NCBI GenBank assembly: GCA_009809945.1
Contig: WTPW01000070.1
Location: 450,450 to 514,449 of the forward strand
Reading direction: 5' to 3'
Length of the DNA stretch: 64,000 nt
Source: Gigaspora margarita
Taxonomy: Eukaryota; Glomeromycota; Glomeromycetes; Diversisporales; Gigasporaceae
The position numbers were made by a program, and so were the translations under genes. Every line of letters begins with the position of its first letter. Within the stretch, counting starts at the first letter, position 1. Positions 44,627-57,204 of this stretch are shown piece by piece. Under the pieces are notes generated by a model. The model did no database searches and was not told the DNA's origin. It worked only from the letters and a program-made list of their open reading frames with translations.

Positions 44627-47600
44627 ATGTCTGCACAAGAAAAGTGTTACGAAGACAATCCTACTGCGAAAAAAGGAAAAAGAAAAGCTCGTTATTGCGA
44701 TTTGGAGGGCCTTGATGACGTCGTTTGTGATTATGATCTCCACGGNGCTTCAACTGTCACAGATCAAATAGTTATACCAGCCTCAAGCCAACATTTGAAT
44801 TTAGTTAACAGGCCTTATGCCGAAAACATTACAATAAATATATTGTAAATGCAAAGAAAAAAAAGCCTAAACTAACTAAGTTTTGTTCTCATCCCAAACA
44901 TGAAATTTATTTAGCTATCCCTCGAAAAACAGAAGAAAATAAATTCGTGAAGACTCCAGAANGGTTAATTAGATTTTTTAACCTACCAAAGGAAGCAATG
45001 ATGTGCCATCATTGCTTATATAGAACAGATATCGATCCTGAATACAATAATCTGTCCGATTATCTACCAGCAATTCCAAAAGAAAAAAAAACATAAGGCG
45101 GTTTCAAGATAGATCATATGTTTTACGTGGCGATGTTATTTACTCTGAATCTGAATTTCAGGAATTGGAATCTGCGTACCATGATGTATGTGCAGAACTT
45201 GATGAAGCGAAATTAGGTAAATAGGNAGCTTTTATTGTTAATATATTCTTGATTGTTCTCTTCTACGTTATTTTTATCTTTTTTTTAGAGCAAATTTCGT
45301 TGAGTAAGAAGATTAAATTAATGGCAGGAGTTTTATACACACNACAGCATGTATATAACGAAAGGCCCATTCTTGATCCTNAAAAATTTAAACAAATGCT
45401 TGAGAATGCTGAACCATCATTAAGGGGCTTTTTTGATCAATTGGTGGCTNGAACAAATCCACAAGCTAAGAGCAATATAACTAACGAAAAAAACAAAATA
45501 AGATTGGTTTCTTTTTGCTATTTTCTTGCAGGTCTCAATAATAAATTTATTAATGGCATTAAGGCAGAAGTTGGACTTTTGTTAGATGCATCTGGAGCAT
45601 CTTCGTCAGCAATTGAAACTTTGGCTAGTGCAGGTCTAACATTTAGACGTGAAACAATTGCAAGACAGAAGGCCCGACATGTACAAGCAGTGGGAGCATT
45701 CTTAGCCGAGAATGTAATTATATAAATTATAATATTAGCTTTTTTTTTTTTTAATAATTAACTGTATTTTTATTTTATTTTAATAATTAACTGTATTTTT
45801 ATTTTATTTTAATAATTAACGTATTTTTATTTTATTTTATTTTTTTTTAGTTTAAAAGTTTGGTTGTTCTAAATATCGATGATTTTTATAATATTCATGA
45901 ATTTCGTCATAGTGATACAACCAATACGCATGATATTGCACATTTCACTACGATACTCTTAAAAGCATTGCCCGAAAAGCTATCAATTCCATTTAACAAC
46001 CCCAATCAAGAAAAGAGTATCCATAATAACAAGGGTATCGATTCGGATATTATTATTGAGAATGCTAACTCGCTTTTTTTTCCTCATTTATGGCTTAGTT
46101 ATACAGGGCGAAAAAATGCATTTAACGATTTGCCTGTACAAGAAACTCATGACGAACGAATTGAATGTCTCCTAATTCACAGCTATGACGATCGAATTGA
46201 GCAANGCCAAATGGATCGAAGCATGGAAAATACAAGGCTTGTCGACTTGAAAAAAGGATTTCTTCATTCAACTGAAGATTATATGAATGTGCTTAAATCT
46301 TTAATAGATGTTCCTGAAGCAAACACATATATGAAGACACAAGTTTTAGTAACACCTATGGATTATCCTGGGCAACTTTGTGTACGGCGTGCTATTACCC
46401 ATCATCTTAAATTTGGAGATTCTTCTGGAATACCAGAGCAGATTTTACATATCATTCCAATAATTGGACCTTTGCATGTATCCTTGAATAGTCGTGAGAC
46501 CGTTTTTCTTTTAAATTATGATTTTTTTGATTTACTTTTTCATGCTGTTTTTGGACGTAATAAGGTACTGGCAAAAAAGCCAAGACCTTATAAAATTAAT
46601 TTACTTTTAGAACTAACATATCAGGGATGGTCTCGAGTTCGTTCTATAGTGATGCAAAAATTTNAACATTCTAAAGACCCTGAAGCCCGATATCTTATTA
46701 ATTTATTGGACAATATTGTACCATTGGATTGGATTTTTATCCTGTTATATTTCATAGTGGAAATTAGGAAGCATATATAGAAGCAATGTTTTGTATCTGG
46801 ATGGTTTTTTATCAATATCAACGAAGACACTATAATAAGCTACCATTGATGTTTTTAAGCGATGTTTTTTACTGGACAGTACTAATCACCCTATTATACA
46901 AACTCTCACAGATTCTGTTCATGTCTTTAACGATTACTATGTTGAGAATTTTCATAGTTCACTTCNGCGACAGATACATGAATCAAACACAGTAGATCAG
47001 ATTATTCAAGAAGCACGAATAATCGATCAAATGCGGGGCAACAATTCTTTTACAAATGCATTTTCTGAAAATCATAATATTAGATATTCACCAAAGCAGC
47101 TAGAATATCTTGAAAAGCGTGCTTCGCTTTTTTTACTAAATTTTTTTGTAAATGTATACAGGAACATTGGTAAGTCAAAAANTATTCCATCTGAAGCACC
47201 AGAAGCATATGAATTTCCAACGTTAAAAACTCAAATCAGTTTGGATTTATTACCAATGGCTTGGAATACGATACACATTCCATATAATGATCAATTTTGT
47301 GACTTAGAAGGCTGTGTAGATTCTTGCGAGGTAGGTTGCATTCTAATTTGCGGACATGCTTATCATTTNGAATGTTTTTTATTTAAATTAGGAAGTCGAT
47401 GTCAATACTGCATTGATTACCTCNTAAGTGGAATTAAGAAAAATTGTAAGGCCTTTCAAAAAACACTGGAGTCGGATNGGAAGGCGAAACACAAGAATTC
47501 TGATGAAGAGGTTATTGAAGTCAGTGATGATTCCAGTGATGAAAGCTTTTTTTTAGACGAGAGTGTAGATTGTAGTAATGTAGATTTACTTGTTGAGGGG

Positions 47601-47627
47601 GCTATAAATACTTTAGCGAATATGTAA
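44627..47627 (+). pseudogene. transposase-like protein with C-terminal RING finger
   Basis: Readable order: basic N terminus (MSAQEKCYEDNPTAKKGKRK); a Cys/His segment (KFCSHPKHEIYL, MMCHHCLYRTDIDPEY); a helical part (YVLRGDVIYSESEFQELESA); an intron 45219-45288; an exon from EQISLSKKIKLMAG to 45714; an intron 45715-45850; then LVVLNIDDFYNIHEFRHSDT (His/Asp-rich, candidate catalytic start). FFPHLWLSYTGRKNAFNDLP, IIGPLHVSLNSRETVFLLNY and DYYVENFHSSLRRQIHES follow. A RING-like finger (CILICGHAYH, CQYC) at about 47300-47415 and an acidic tail end it. Lesions: indel in the A-run near 45090, a shift near 46726, TAG for Trp near 46769 (SGN, stop, EAYIEAMF), a shift near 46882, and several N bases. 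The fold and chemistry are inferred; I cannot name the superfamily. Confidence 0.65.
45755..45845. repeat. three 29-bp repeats inside an intron
   Basis: TTTTAATAATTAACTGTATT followed by TTTATTTTA repeats three times in intron 45715-45850, just before the polypyrimidine tract and acceptor TTTTAG. Confidence 0.8.
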
Positions 47628-48580
47628 TTTTATTACTCTATCAAAGTTTTAGAATAAAGTTTAATTTTTCTTTAAATAAATAAATAAATTTATTACATCA
47701 TTTTATTATATTAATTTTTGTAATATAAATTATTTATTATTGTCAGTTAACAATTAAAATATTAAATAAAAAAAAATCATTATTTTATTTATTGATCAAT
47801 GATATTTTACAAAAAAAAATTTTACATTGAACCTTTCCCACATCTTCGACACTTTTATATATTTAATACCCACTTCACATTTATCACACTTCTTTCATAT
47901 TTTTTTTTTTAACATTCACTCTATCCTCAATGCGCAAAATTTAGATGTTAATGCCTCTTTTACACGCCTGCTACTTTTCTTTTTCACATTTCAGCATTCA
48001 TATCTTCACCGAGTAAGATCTTAGGCCGACGTTCTAAAAATAAATACAAATTTANAATAAAAAATAAACCTCAATACTTAAAATTTATGATTTAATAATC
48101 CATATTTTTGTTTACTATCAAAACTAAACGTTTATACTGTACGTTCCTTGGATTAATTCGTTGTCAAGTTTGAACTTGAAAGTGCTTCTTACTGCTACGG
48201 ATCTCTCAACATTCTCGTTTAAGTAATCTCTATTTTGAAAGTGACATAACGCTTCTCATTTAACTTCTGAATTACCTCGTGGTTTACCAAATTACTTTGA
48301 AAATATATAGAATGAAGCTTGAACTTTCAAATTCTTTTCNTCTTACCTTCACCCGATTCATATTCGTGGCACCCGATCCATTCTTGTGATGGCAAATCGT
48401 TACTTTAATAAGACTTTAATATGATGAAATGATCTTCAAAATCAACCAATCATAATAAAGCCCGCTATGCTACCCTACCCCGATAAGACAAAAACAAAGA
48501 AAACATCCAACAAAAATTTTAAATTTTATATCAAAATAGGTCATAGCTTCAGCATCACCAACTTCAGCATCAGCCGTGAC

Positions 48581-50885
48581 AATAATTATTTTAATACTTG
48601 TTTTTCATGTCGACAACAATCTTCGATTAATTATAAATTATCTACTATACCTGATGAAAATCAGATAATATTTTTAAAAGAAATGGCACGGCAGTTATAT
48701 AATAAAATTATCGAAATAAGTACAAATGAATATATGGAAAATGATTAAATGGAATTGATTTCAAGTGCGATATTTCTCTTGAAGATTTTGAGGACGATCC
48801 AAAAAATATATCGAATAAAATAAAAAATATAATAGGAGAAAATGTTGGATACTATTATATGTAAGTATATTATTATAAATATATAATTTTATATTTATAT
48901 TACAATACAGTATCTAATCTAAAGTTATTTTAATTAAAGCCATACAGATATATACAGTATAATTCAAAAAAACCTTGCAATTATCTACTTGACATTATAG
49001 ATGTTCTCAGTGTCGAAATCTTGCTAAAAAAATCCAAAAAACATGAAAATATTGAAAATCAAAGAGATCGATCATCAATACAACGATTCGATTGCAAGGG
49101 CACTATCAAATTTAAATTAATATAGAGGCAAATTATGCATCATAAAACATTATACAATTCACAAACGGCCTGCAGATATAGAGTTAGTGAAGAATTTAAA
49201 CTTGAAATTCAAAAAAATTTGCATTTGAGTCCAAGTGAAATTTATAAACAACTAGAACAAGAACATTTAGATTTAACACAGAAACAAGTGCATGTATGGT
49301 GGACTATTTTATTCAAGACGATAATTAATTAATTCAGCAAATATTCTTTTAAAAGAACATGGATACAATATAATTTTAATTAATAGCAATATTGGAATTA
49401 AATTTCTGGGATTTACTACGCAATTTTTTGAAATTATGAAAAAAAAACCAAGAGATTAAATTGTAGATGCAACCTACAAAACTAATGCATTAGGTTATGA
49501 ACTTTATTCTGTAATTGGCCAATTCGATGGTTCTGGCTTTGCAATGGCTTACTTATTTGTAGAAGGAATAAATAAAAAGGATGATGCACGTACAGAAATT
49601 TTAGCTTCTTTTTTTAAGTCATTAAAAAATTCAGGATTAGATCAAGTTTTTTTTTCCTAACTGATAAGGATTTTCACAAATTTGGCAAAAATTAAAGTTC
49701 AAATTTGTTATTGGCACCTAAAAAAAGCAATTCAAAAACGATTAGCAAATTATACATATCCAAAAGCTATATCATATAGTTCTTACTTAGCTCATAGTAC
49801 ATTTGATATATTAGTCTTGAGTTTTATCCAATACAATCAGAAGAGAATCGAAAAAAAATATACTAATTTAGTTGATCAACATATGCATTTACATCTATTA
49901 ATTCCAAATATTACAGGAAATTTTTTAACAGAACATGAAATTTGGACAAATTCTGTAAAAGAAATGTATGAATTTTGTGCTAGTAATTATTTAAAACATC
50001 TTTGGGTGTATATGTGGAACAATTGATATCGTATTGAAATATGGAAATTATGGACAAGATCAGTGATTGCAGATAAAATTTGCAACTTTCATACAACAAT
50101 GCTTGTAGATCCGCATTGGAAAGTAGTGAAGTGAGATTTTTTGCCTAAATCTTTTAAACCTCAACTTGATTTTGTAGTTTATGTTATTATTATACGTTTA
50201 ATTCCACACCATAAACAACAATATAACAAATATTTTAATGGTCGTAAAATATCTTCTTGGCAAAAAGACTTTAAAAAAGAATGGATTTTACTTCAAAAAA
50301 AAAACTATTAACAACCAATATATAATGGATGCGAATAAGTGGGGATGTTGTTGTTCATGTTTTTTAGCCGATCATTTTTTTTATATAAGCACTTAGTGCA
50401 AAGTGCATTATTTAAACACAGTCAATGGCAAGAAATTTGCCCGTTATTATTTATACCATCTCAACAACTTATACTTAACCAACAACGTTCTTTAATATCT
50501 AATGAACAACAACAATCTAATGAACATTCTACTTCTGTATTAACATTCGAAGGTAATAATTTTTTTTTTTTTTTATAAAAAAATTTTAGCTAATTATTGT
50601 ATTATTTATTCTAGAAAATGTTATGAATGGTATTACTAGTTCAATTAACAATATAAGTGATGAAGAACCTTGTTAGCTTTTTGAAGAGATGAATCTATTT
50701 TGCAAGATGCTCTTGCTATTGTGCAAGAACAACATGCAACAAGTAATTATCGATGAGTACGGTCAGTTTATAAAAGCTTTGATGGAATTCGTACAATGGT
50801 AAATGATATTAAAAGCTACAGAAGGAGGAATACTAATCCACGGACTTGGAAAGACTACAATCGAAATACAATGTTTTTGGAAAGA
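48581..50885 (+). pseudogene. MULE transposase with SWIM zinc finger, heavily decayed
   Basis: Pieces in order, in changing frames: IIFLKEMARQLYNKIIEIST (48670-48720), ISLEDFEDDPKNISNKIKNI (48770-48830), then the catalytic domain VDATYKTNALGYELYSVIGQ (from 49461; first Asp). LTDKDF (about 49655; second Asp), VQICYWHLKKAIQKRLANYT and NFLTEHEIWTNSVKEMYEFC follow. A SWIM-type CxC...CxH finger (GCCCSCFLADHFF...KHL) is at 50340-50400. The C-terminal part SVYKSFDGIRTMVNDIKSYR runs to about 50885. There are more than eight shifts or stops, including TGA where Trp fits in the stretch before VRSVYKSF. This MULE belongs to a different branch from 22613-27036. Confidence 0.75.
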
Positions 50886-50889
50886 TAAA

Positions 50890-52090
50890 GTATACTAGTT
50901 AAATGTAATTCTTGTCTTGAAGCACTTATATATGTTCTTTTTCTTATTAAAAGTAATTTTTGAAGCTACTTTGTCTTAGTGGTTGCAATTAAAGAATTAT
51001 CAATTTCTTTCCAAATTCAATAATGATTGTATTGTTTAATATACCATTTATATTTTATTTGTATTAAATAAAGTTAATGTCAAGCTATTTAAATGCAATA
51101 AATGTAATTTGCAAAATCAAATTTACATTTATTAAATTTACAGTATAACAATAACGATAATATTTTAACAGCACAAACCAATCAAATCATTATAAAATTC
51201 ACGTGAATGCAGAAAAAGTCAAGGATAGTTTAGTATCCGCCCCATCATGTGCTAATCCAGAGCGTAATATTAAGGATGCAATATACAGTATAAATGACTA
51301 AAATTTAAGCTTACTTATAAGATAGCTGCGTGATGAGTCACGCTAAAACAAGTAACATAAATAACGATTTTATAATATATGTATCTTTTAATGTATTATA
51401 AAGTTTTTACTGTATTTTCATAAACTGACGCACAGGGGTGTAATTTCGAATTTTGCCTAAATTAAGCTTAATTAAGGACCATTTAAATGATGTTCATGAA
51501 TGGTTTATACGACAATGCGGTAATAATATATAGCAATTGAATTAATTCAGAAAAAAGTAAATAAATTTTTACATATGGTGTTACCAAATAAAAGGGCATT
51601 ATATTTAGAAGTAGTAAAGGTTATGACTGGTCATGACTGGTCATAACCATAACTGATACCAATCAAAAACTCCTAGCTGGCCAGTTAAAATCTGAACAAT
51701 AATAAAATTATTACATTTTTAATATTTGTGTGTGATTCAGATCATATTCGTGCATGATTTCTCTGATTATTTATAATGAAATATGAGTAAAAAACCCCAA
51801 CTGTTGCATCAATTTTGTCATAAAAGATTCTCAATTGTGACTGAAAAGTGGGCTAAGCTGTAATGTGAATGCCTTTCGAACATGCATACAACATTTAACA
51901 CTTATTGAATACCATTGATCAAAGAAACCTTTGGGTAAAGCAACGATGACCAGCATTATGTAGGAAGTGCAATTAACCTTAGGTTCAAGTATGACTTCCA
52001 GGTGGATTAGTGGTAGCAAATTAATTAGTGGTAATTCTCCCACAAAAAATTTTACCCCCACATGATTTGTATTCCCCTCACCCCAAAAAA
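50890..52090. other. no gene recognised
   Basis: AT-rich to 51780. GGTTATGACTGGTCATGACTGG near 51620-51650 (first 20 bases plus two) is a small palindromic duplication. 51830-52095 is GC-richer with an 88-codon minus frame lacking any known motif. CCTAAATTAAGCTTAATT at 51454 recalls the centre of the MITE at 40570. Confidence 0.4.
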
Positions 52091-52104
52091 TCTCCATGTG
52101 CTAC

Positions 52105-52670
52105 CGGATTTCAAATGTGATCAACTAAATTTTTTTCATTTTCTTTTTTATCATTCTGTTAGTGTTTTTTATATTGTTATTTTATCATTCTTTTAGTGCT
52201 TTTTACATTGTTCTTTCTATACGTTTTATGTTGTTTTTTCAGTAGGCTTATGTACTTTTTTTATACTTTTTACATATTTTTTTGAACCTTTTTACATGTT
52301 CTTTTGATGCTTGTTTCATTATTTTTCNGTCTTTTTTTTTTTTGGTGCTTCTCTTGTCATTTTTTATACTTTTTTGTTGTTCTTTCAGTGTTTATTTTAT
52401 TGGTTTTTTAGTGTTTTTACCATCATTTTTTATGCTGTTTCATTATTCTTCATTGCCTTTTTTGCTATTTTTTTCAGTACTTCTCTCATTGTTTTTTTTT
52501 GGTATTTCTTTTATCATTTTTTTATTATTGTTTTTATCATTCTTTCAAAGCTTTTTTTTTATCATTCTTTTGGTGCTTTTTTCTCATTCTTTTGGTGCTT
52601 CTTTCAATGGTTTTCAGAGTTTCTTTTATTGTCCTTTTAGCACTTTTTTTATTGACTGGTTGCATTAAAA
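52105..52670. repeat. T-rich 24-bp satellite, second locus
   Basis: Same word set as 34960-35465 (CATTCTTTTAGTG, TTTTTTATCATT, TGGTGCTTC), preceded by the same junction text ATGTGCTACCGGATTTCAAA. It is followed by short ATTAGCATTAACATTTATAT units. The hydrophobic frames across it are repeat products. Confidence 0.85.
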
Positions 52671-52924
52671 TTAGCATTAACATTTATATGAACATTAGAG
52701 GAGTACAAAAATCAGTTGATTTTTTAGAAGGGAGTAAAAAAATGTTGAAATTATATATGGGAATTCAAAAATCACATAATTTTGAGAAAATTATTACTAA
52801 ACTTTGAATGTAATTATCAATTATCTATTAATTAAAGCACAAACATCTGTCTGTTATGCTATCAACTAATTAGAAAATTCAATATAGAATTTTCAAATAT
52901 TTATAAATTGTCAATTATTATTAC

Positions 52925-54051
52925 TAGGGATGTTATCCTGTTCATCCAAACTCGTTCGGTCCTGTTTTAAACCCATACCAGTTAAACTCAAGTTTTGTAG
53001 TCACATGATTTTGATTATTATATTTAAACTCATCATGCTTAAATTTGAGTCTGAAATCGATTTTGATAAGCAAAAAGTTTCTTATGCCATGATTATGACG
53101 ATACTATTCATTTAATCTAAAAGTTAGTCACTATGCGTGATAATGATGAACATTAATGGGGTTTTTTATTTGAACTTTATACGATGAATTAAAAACCATA
53201 CTGAACAATTTATTAATTCAATGAATTTACCTCCTTTTAAGTTCAATGTCTCAAACCAAATTAGCGTCAGATACACTCAAAGAAATAACAAACCATTCTC
53301 CAAAACGATTAAAAAAGGATCCCTTTTGGGACAAGCTTCTTGAAACTAGTGGCAAACGATATTATAAGCATTGTACGAAATCTTATTATATGGATATGGA
53401 TCTCTCTACAATTAAGTTACACTTCAAACAAAATCACCCAGGAAGGTGGGACAAACTAAATGTTGCCATCAAGGCAAATGTTGAACCATAAAGCACTGAT
53501 CTGATTTTGCAAATAAACCTATCTCTTTAAGCATTTTCCATTGCTGAAAACAAAGATCTTCAACTATTTATTAATAAATAATACTATGTTATTCACTTTC
53601 ATCAAGACAGCTTGTTGCACAAAGCATTTTAAATTTATATTATGAAGTACAAAGTACAAGCTACAAGCGTCTCCAGAGAAGTAACATTTTCTAAAGCAAA
53701 AACTACAATTAATTCAATATACAACTGTCAGATCAGAAGAAAATGCGCAAGCCTTTACTTAAAAAACTTGGTATGAATCAGGTATTATTGATTGCTTGGA
53801 AGGTCAATAAATTAAATAAATAATAAATGCAATGAAATGAATAATATAATATTTTTCATGTATTTACAGTAATAAATAGCAAAGTTCATATATTTAATAA
53901 ATAGTAATAATATTGCTTTTGATTAACATGTTTAGCAAGCATAATCATTAATAAATATGCGTAATCAGAGTTTGAGACATGTTTGCTTTGAATTAGTGTT
54001 TAGCAGGTTTTTGAGCACAAACTGACCAGTTTAAACAGGATAACATCCCTA
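52925..54051 (+). mobile_element. 1.1-kb hAT-type element, non-autonomous
   Basis: A perfect 18-bp TIR TAGGGATGTTATCCTGTT at 52925 is matched by its complement ending 54051. Flanks ATTATTAC (52917-52924) and ATTAATAC (54052-54059) are an 8-bp duplication with one mismatch. TIR start TAGGG and 8 bp fit the hAT superfamily, and the only ORF inside is a BED-finger fragment, which also fits. The catalytic domain is missing. Confidence 0.85.
53246..53491 (+). CDS. BED zinc-finger fragment of a hAT transposase
   Basis: An 81-codon frame inside the hAT element. A basic N terminus leads to FWDKLLETSGKRYYKHCTKS and IKLHFKQNHPGRWDKL. The BED layout Trp...Cys-x2-Cys...His-x4-His is recognisable, but the first Cys is Tyr (YYKHC), so metal binding is doubtful. 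The frame stops about 40 residues after the finger and no catalytic domain follows, so at most a DNA-binding stub is made. Confidence 0.65.
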   Translation: MSQTKLASDTLKEITNHSPKRLKKDPFWDKLLETSGKRYYKHCTKSYYMDMDLSTIKLHFKQNHPGRWDKLNVAIKANVEP

Positions 54052-54104
54052 ATTAATACAGTTGTGCTTATTTTATTGGTTATAATAGCAACTCCACTAT
54101 TCAA

Positions 54105-55565
54105 ATCACTTATCCATAGTCCTTGAGCTGCTATTGCTACTGCAGAGGCTAACTACAAACTGTGATCCTTGCATTGCTAGCTTAGCTGCTGATCCTAATT
54201 ACAACATAAGTTTCTTGCACTGCTATCACAAAACATAATATAAGGTTCTTGTACTGTTAATATAGCCATAGAGCCTAAATAGCAAATATGAGGACCTTGC
54301 ATTGCTATTGTAGCTTCAGAACCTAATCACAATATGAGGTTTTTACTGCTATTGCAGCAATTGATCCTAACTACAATATAAGGTCCTTGTACTGCTCTAA
54401 TAGCTGTAGAGCTTAAATATCAAATATGAGTCCATGCGCTGCAATCACAGCCACAGAGCCTAACTACAACATAAAGTACTTGTACTGCTCTCATAGCTAT
54501 GAGCCTAAATATCAAATAGTAGGTTCATATACTATTATTGCCTAATCACAATATGAGGTTCTTGCATTGCTATTGTAGTTGTGGAGCCTAATCTTAATAT
54601 GAGATCCTTGCACTATTACTGTGCCATAGAGCCTAATCACACTAAGAGACCCCTGTGCTATTATCACAGCTGCAGAGCTTATAATATAAGGTCCTTGTAC
54701 TACTATTACAGCTATGGAGCTTAATATTAAATATAAAATTTTTGTACTACTACTATAGCAGTGGAGCCTAATTATCAAATATGAGGTCCTCATCCTGCTA
54801 CTGCAGCTATGGAGCCTAATTACAACATGAGGTTCTTGCACTGCTATCACAGTCATAGAGTTCAAACATAATATATGATGTTGCATTAATATAGTAACTA
54901 TAAAGCCTAATTACAAAATGTGAAAATTGCTCTGCTTTACAGTACAAAGTCTAAACATAATCTGAGTACTTGCACTGCTAATGCAGCTGTGAAATGTAAT
55001 CATCAATATGATTTCTTGTACTACTTCTATAGCTATAAAGCCTAATTACAATATAAGGTTTTTGCACTGCTATTACAGTCACAGAATCTAATCATAATAT
55101 AAGGTTCTTGTACTGTTATTGCAGCTATAGAGTTCAATTATAAATTTTGAGAACCTTATACTACACTATAGCCAGCCATGGCACCTAATTACAACATGAG
55201 ATTCTTGACTTTTATTACAGCTACAGAATCTAAATACTAGAGTTCCTCAAATTCAAATCAAATCGAATATTGGGTCAATTTGAATTTGATCAAATCAAAT
55301 TGACCCTGATTTGAATTTGATTTGATTCAAATATTTGGATTTGAATTTGATTTGAATTTGAATTTTTAATAGTAATTTTCAAATCAAATCAAATTTGGCC
55401 AGATTTGAATTTGATCAAATCAAATGTAGTCAAATTTGAATTTGAATTTGATCAAATATTTGATCCAAATATTTGAAGATCAAATCAAATTGCGGAACCC
55501 TACTAAATACAATATAAGCTCTTACATTATTACTGTAACTATAGATTTTAAATTTTAACAAGACC
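54105..55565. repeat. 46-bp satellite array
   Basis: The unit GAGGTCCTTGCACTGCTATT-ACAGCTATAGAGCCTAATTA-CAATAT (44-48 bp) recurs about 25 times with 10-25% divergence. It is interrupted by the hAT-like MITE at 55238-55502. Two more units appear at 56140-56230. A 114-codon minus frame at 54542-54886 is made of the repeat. Confidence 0.9.
55238..55502. mobile_element. 265-bp hAT-like MITE in the satellite
   Basis: A perfect 8-bp duplication CTAAATAC (55230-55237, 55503-55510) flanks TAGAGTTCC ... GGAACCCTA ends. The inside is almost wholly AAATTTGAATTTGATCAAAT-type inverted low-complexity sequence. The first and last bases TAG/CTA resemble the hAT element at 52925. Confidence 0.85.
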
Positions 55566-55604
55566 CTTTTATTTTTTTAAAAAAGCAAGCAAGTTAGATA
55601 TATA

Positions 55605-56075
55605 CAATAATAAAATTCCAGCAACATAATGGACCAGAGATGAAAATCCAGCAACATAAAAAACTAGCAACAAAAATTTAGCAACAAGGAAGCCTACTAA
55701 TAAAAATCTATAAGAGAAATTTGCCAAAGAAAGTCTAATTATGAATGTTTAACAATAAAGGTCCTATAGCAAAAGCCTACTAGTAAAGTCCAATGACAAA
55801 AACTACAATGAAGTCCACCAAAGAAATTTTTCTAGTAAAGGTTTTTGAAAGTTACAAATAATTGTTCACTAACAGAATTCCTCTAATAAAAGTTCACAAT
55901 GAAAGTTCTTTAATGAAAAATTCCAATAACAACTTTTCAAGACAAATTTACTAATAAAAGTTCAGCAAAAGTATATTAGCAAAAGCCTATCAGAGAAAAT
56001 TCAATAAGAAAATCAACAAACAAAAGTCTAATAACAAAAGTTCAACAATTAAATCTACTAATGAAAGATAATTGG
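55605..56075. repeat. degenerate short tandem repeat (about 17 bp)
   Basis: Words such as CAACAAAAGTCTACTAATAA and AAAGTCCAATAACAAA recur about 25 times with heavy variation. No gene. Confidence 0.65.
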
Positions 56076-56239
56076 TTAAATAACCAAAAATAGTCCAACA
56101 TCATATAATCACTCTAATGACAAAACTTCATTGCTATATTACTCCAGTCTCTACAGAGCCTAATTACTAACATAAACACCTTGCACTACTGCATAGCCAT
56201 GGTGCCTAATTACCAATATAAGCTCATGAACTGTCCTTA

Positions 56240-57200
56240 GTTAGTTAATATAGATAGTTAATAAATTACCAAAAGAAGGGTGAGTAAGGTAGGATAATAG
56301 AGCCAGTTTTTATTATAAGGCAAGCTATAGCAAAAGAAAAGATAACTTTCTTAACTACAGAAGGCCCCTAAATATTTCTAAATACAATCTTGCCTATTAT
56401 AGTAACTCATTGTCTTAACAATAAAAAACTTACACAAAAAACCTATAAAGTCAAATGACAAATTATTATATAATCAATAAAGTTAACTAATTTCACAATA
56501 ATGACCACCCTATCAATTTATTTACAAGCTTTTAATAAAATATTTATTCACTTAATGTGTATCAATAAATAAAATATAAATAAGAAACTACTATATATGA
56601 GGATGAAAGTATTTCAGGTTCTAAAACCTGAAATTAAAATTTGAAGTAAAATTGATTTTGACCTATTTTACTTGAAAGGTGAAATTATTTGATACTTTTT
56701 TTGAATAAATGAAATTATAAGGAACATATCTATATAATTTTATTTGCTCTTCATTATAAAAATTTTTAATTTTTTCCAATAAAGACAAAATAGTCATTTT
56801 TCAAAAATCAATTTTGGTGGCATCACTAAAGTTATTTGTAATAAAACTTATAAGCAATTTTTAGATTAAATTAATGTATTTAAATATTTTGTTATAATTT
56901 GAAGTATTTAATGACTTAATATCTTATTAATACAAATATTACACTAGGTGATGCTAGTATAGTAGTATTTTATAATTAAACTAAATTTATATATTTGTTT
57001 ATTAATATTATTGATAATTAAAAATTGGTTTACAAAAATAATAATTAGTTGGATGGTTATTATATAAAATCATAAAATCTGATTGGTTGACCCAAAGCCA
57101 CCTTTTGCTATGAGTTCTTCTATATAAAGAACCTGAGCAAATTTATATTAAGAGAGGTGGAGTGGTAGCCTCTAGTAAAAAATATCAGCTGATTAATAAC
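56240..57200. other. gene-free AT-rich stretch
   Basis: No frame, inverted end or tandem structure that I can support. Confidence 0.45.
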
Positions 57201-57204
57201 ACAG

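Larger units (their letters stand above)
44330..48580 (+). mobile_element. 4.25-kb TIR transposon carrying a RING-finger transposase-like gene
   Basis: The first 41 bases from 44330 (GTCACGGCTTATGCTGAAGT...AGAAGCTATGA) match the complement of the last 40 before 48580 with two mismatches and one gap. After a diverged stretch the inverted match resumes: CATAGCGGGCTTTCTTTG and GATTGGTTAATTTT...GATCATTTC at 44455-44515 against 48408-48470. The TIRs thus span roughly 190 bp. One gene (44627-47627) lies between. The flanks are A/T-rich and I could not settle a target duplication. It appears inserted at the 5' side of the decayed MULE at 48581-50885. Confidence 0.75.

Noticed and set aside
51831..52097. 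88-codon minus-strand frame
   Set aside because: No motif, no intron signals and no similarity I can recognise; a GC-richer spacer is enough to explain it.
52282..52807. Overlapping Phe/Leu/Ser-rich frames
   Set aside because: Translation of the T-rich satellite; the same artefact as at 35127-35468.
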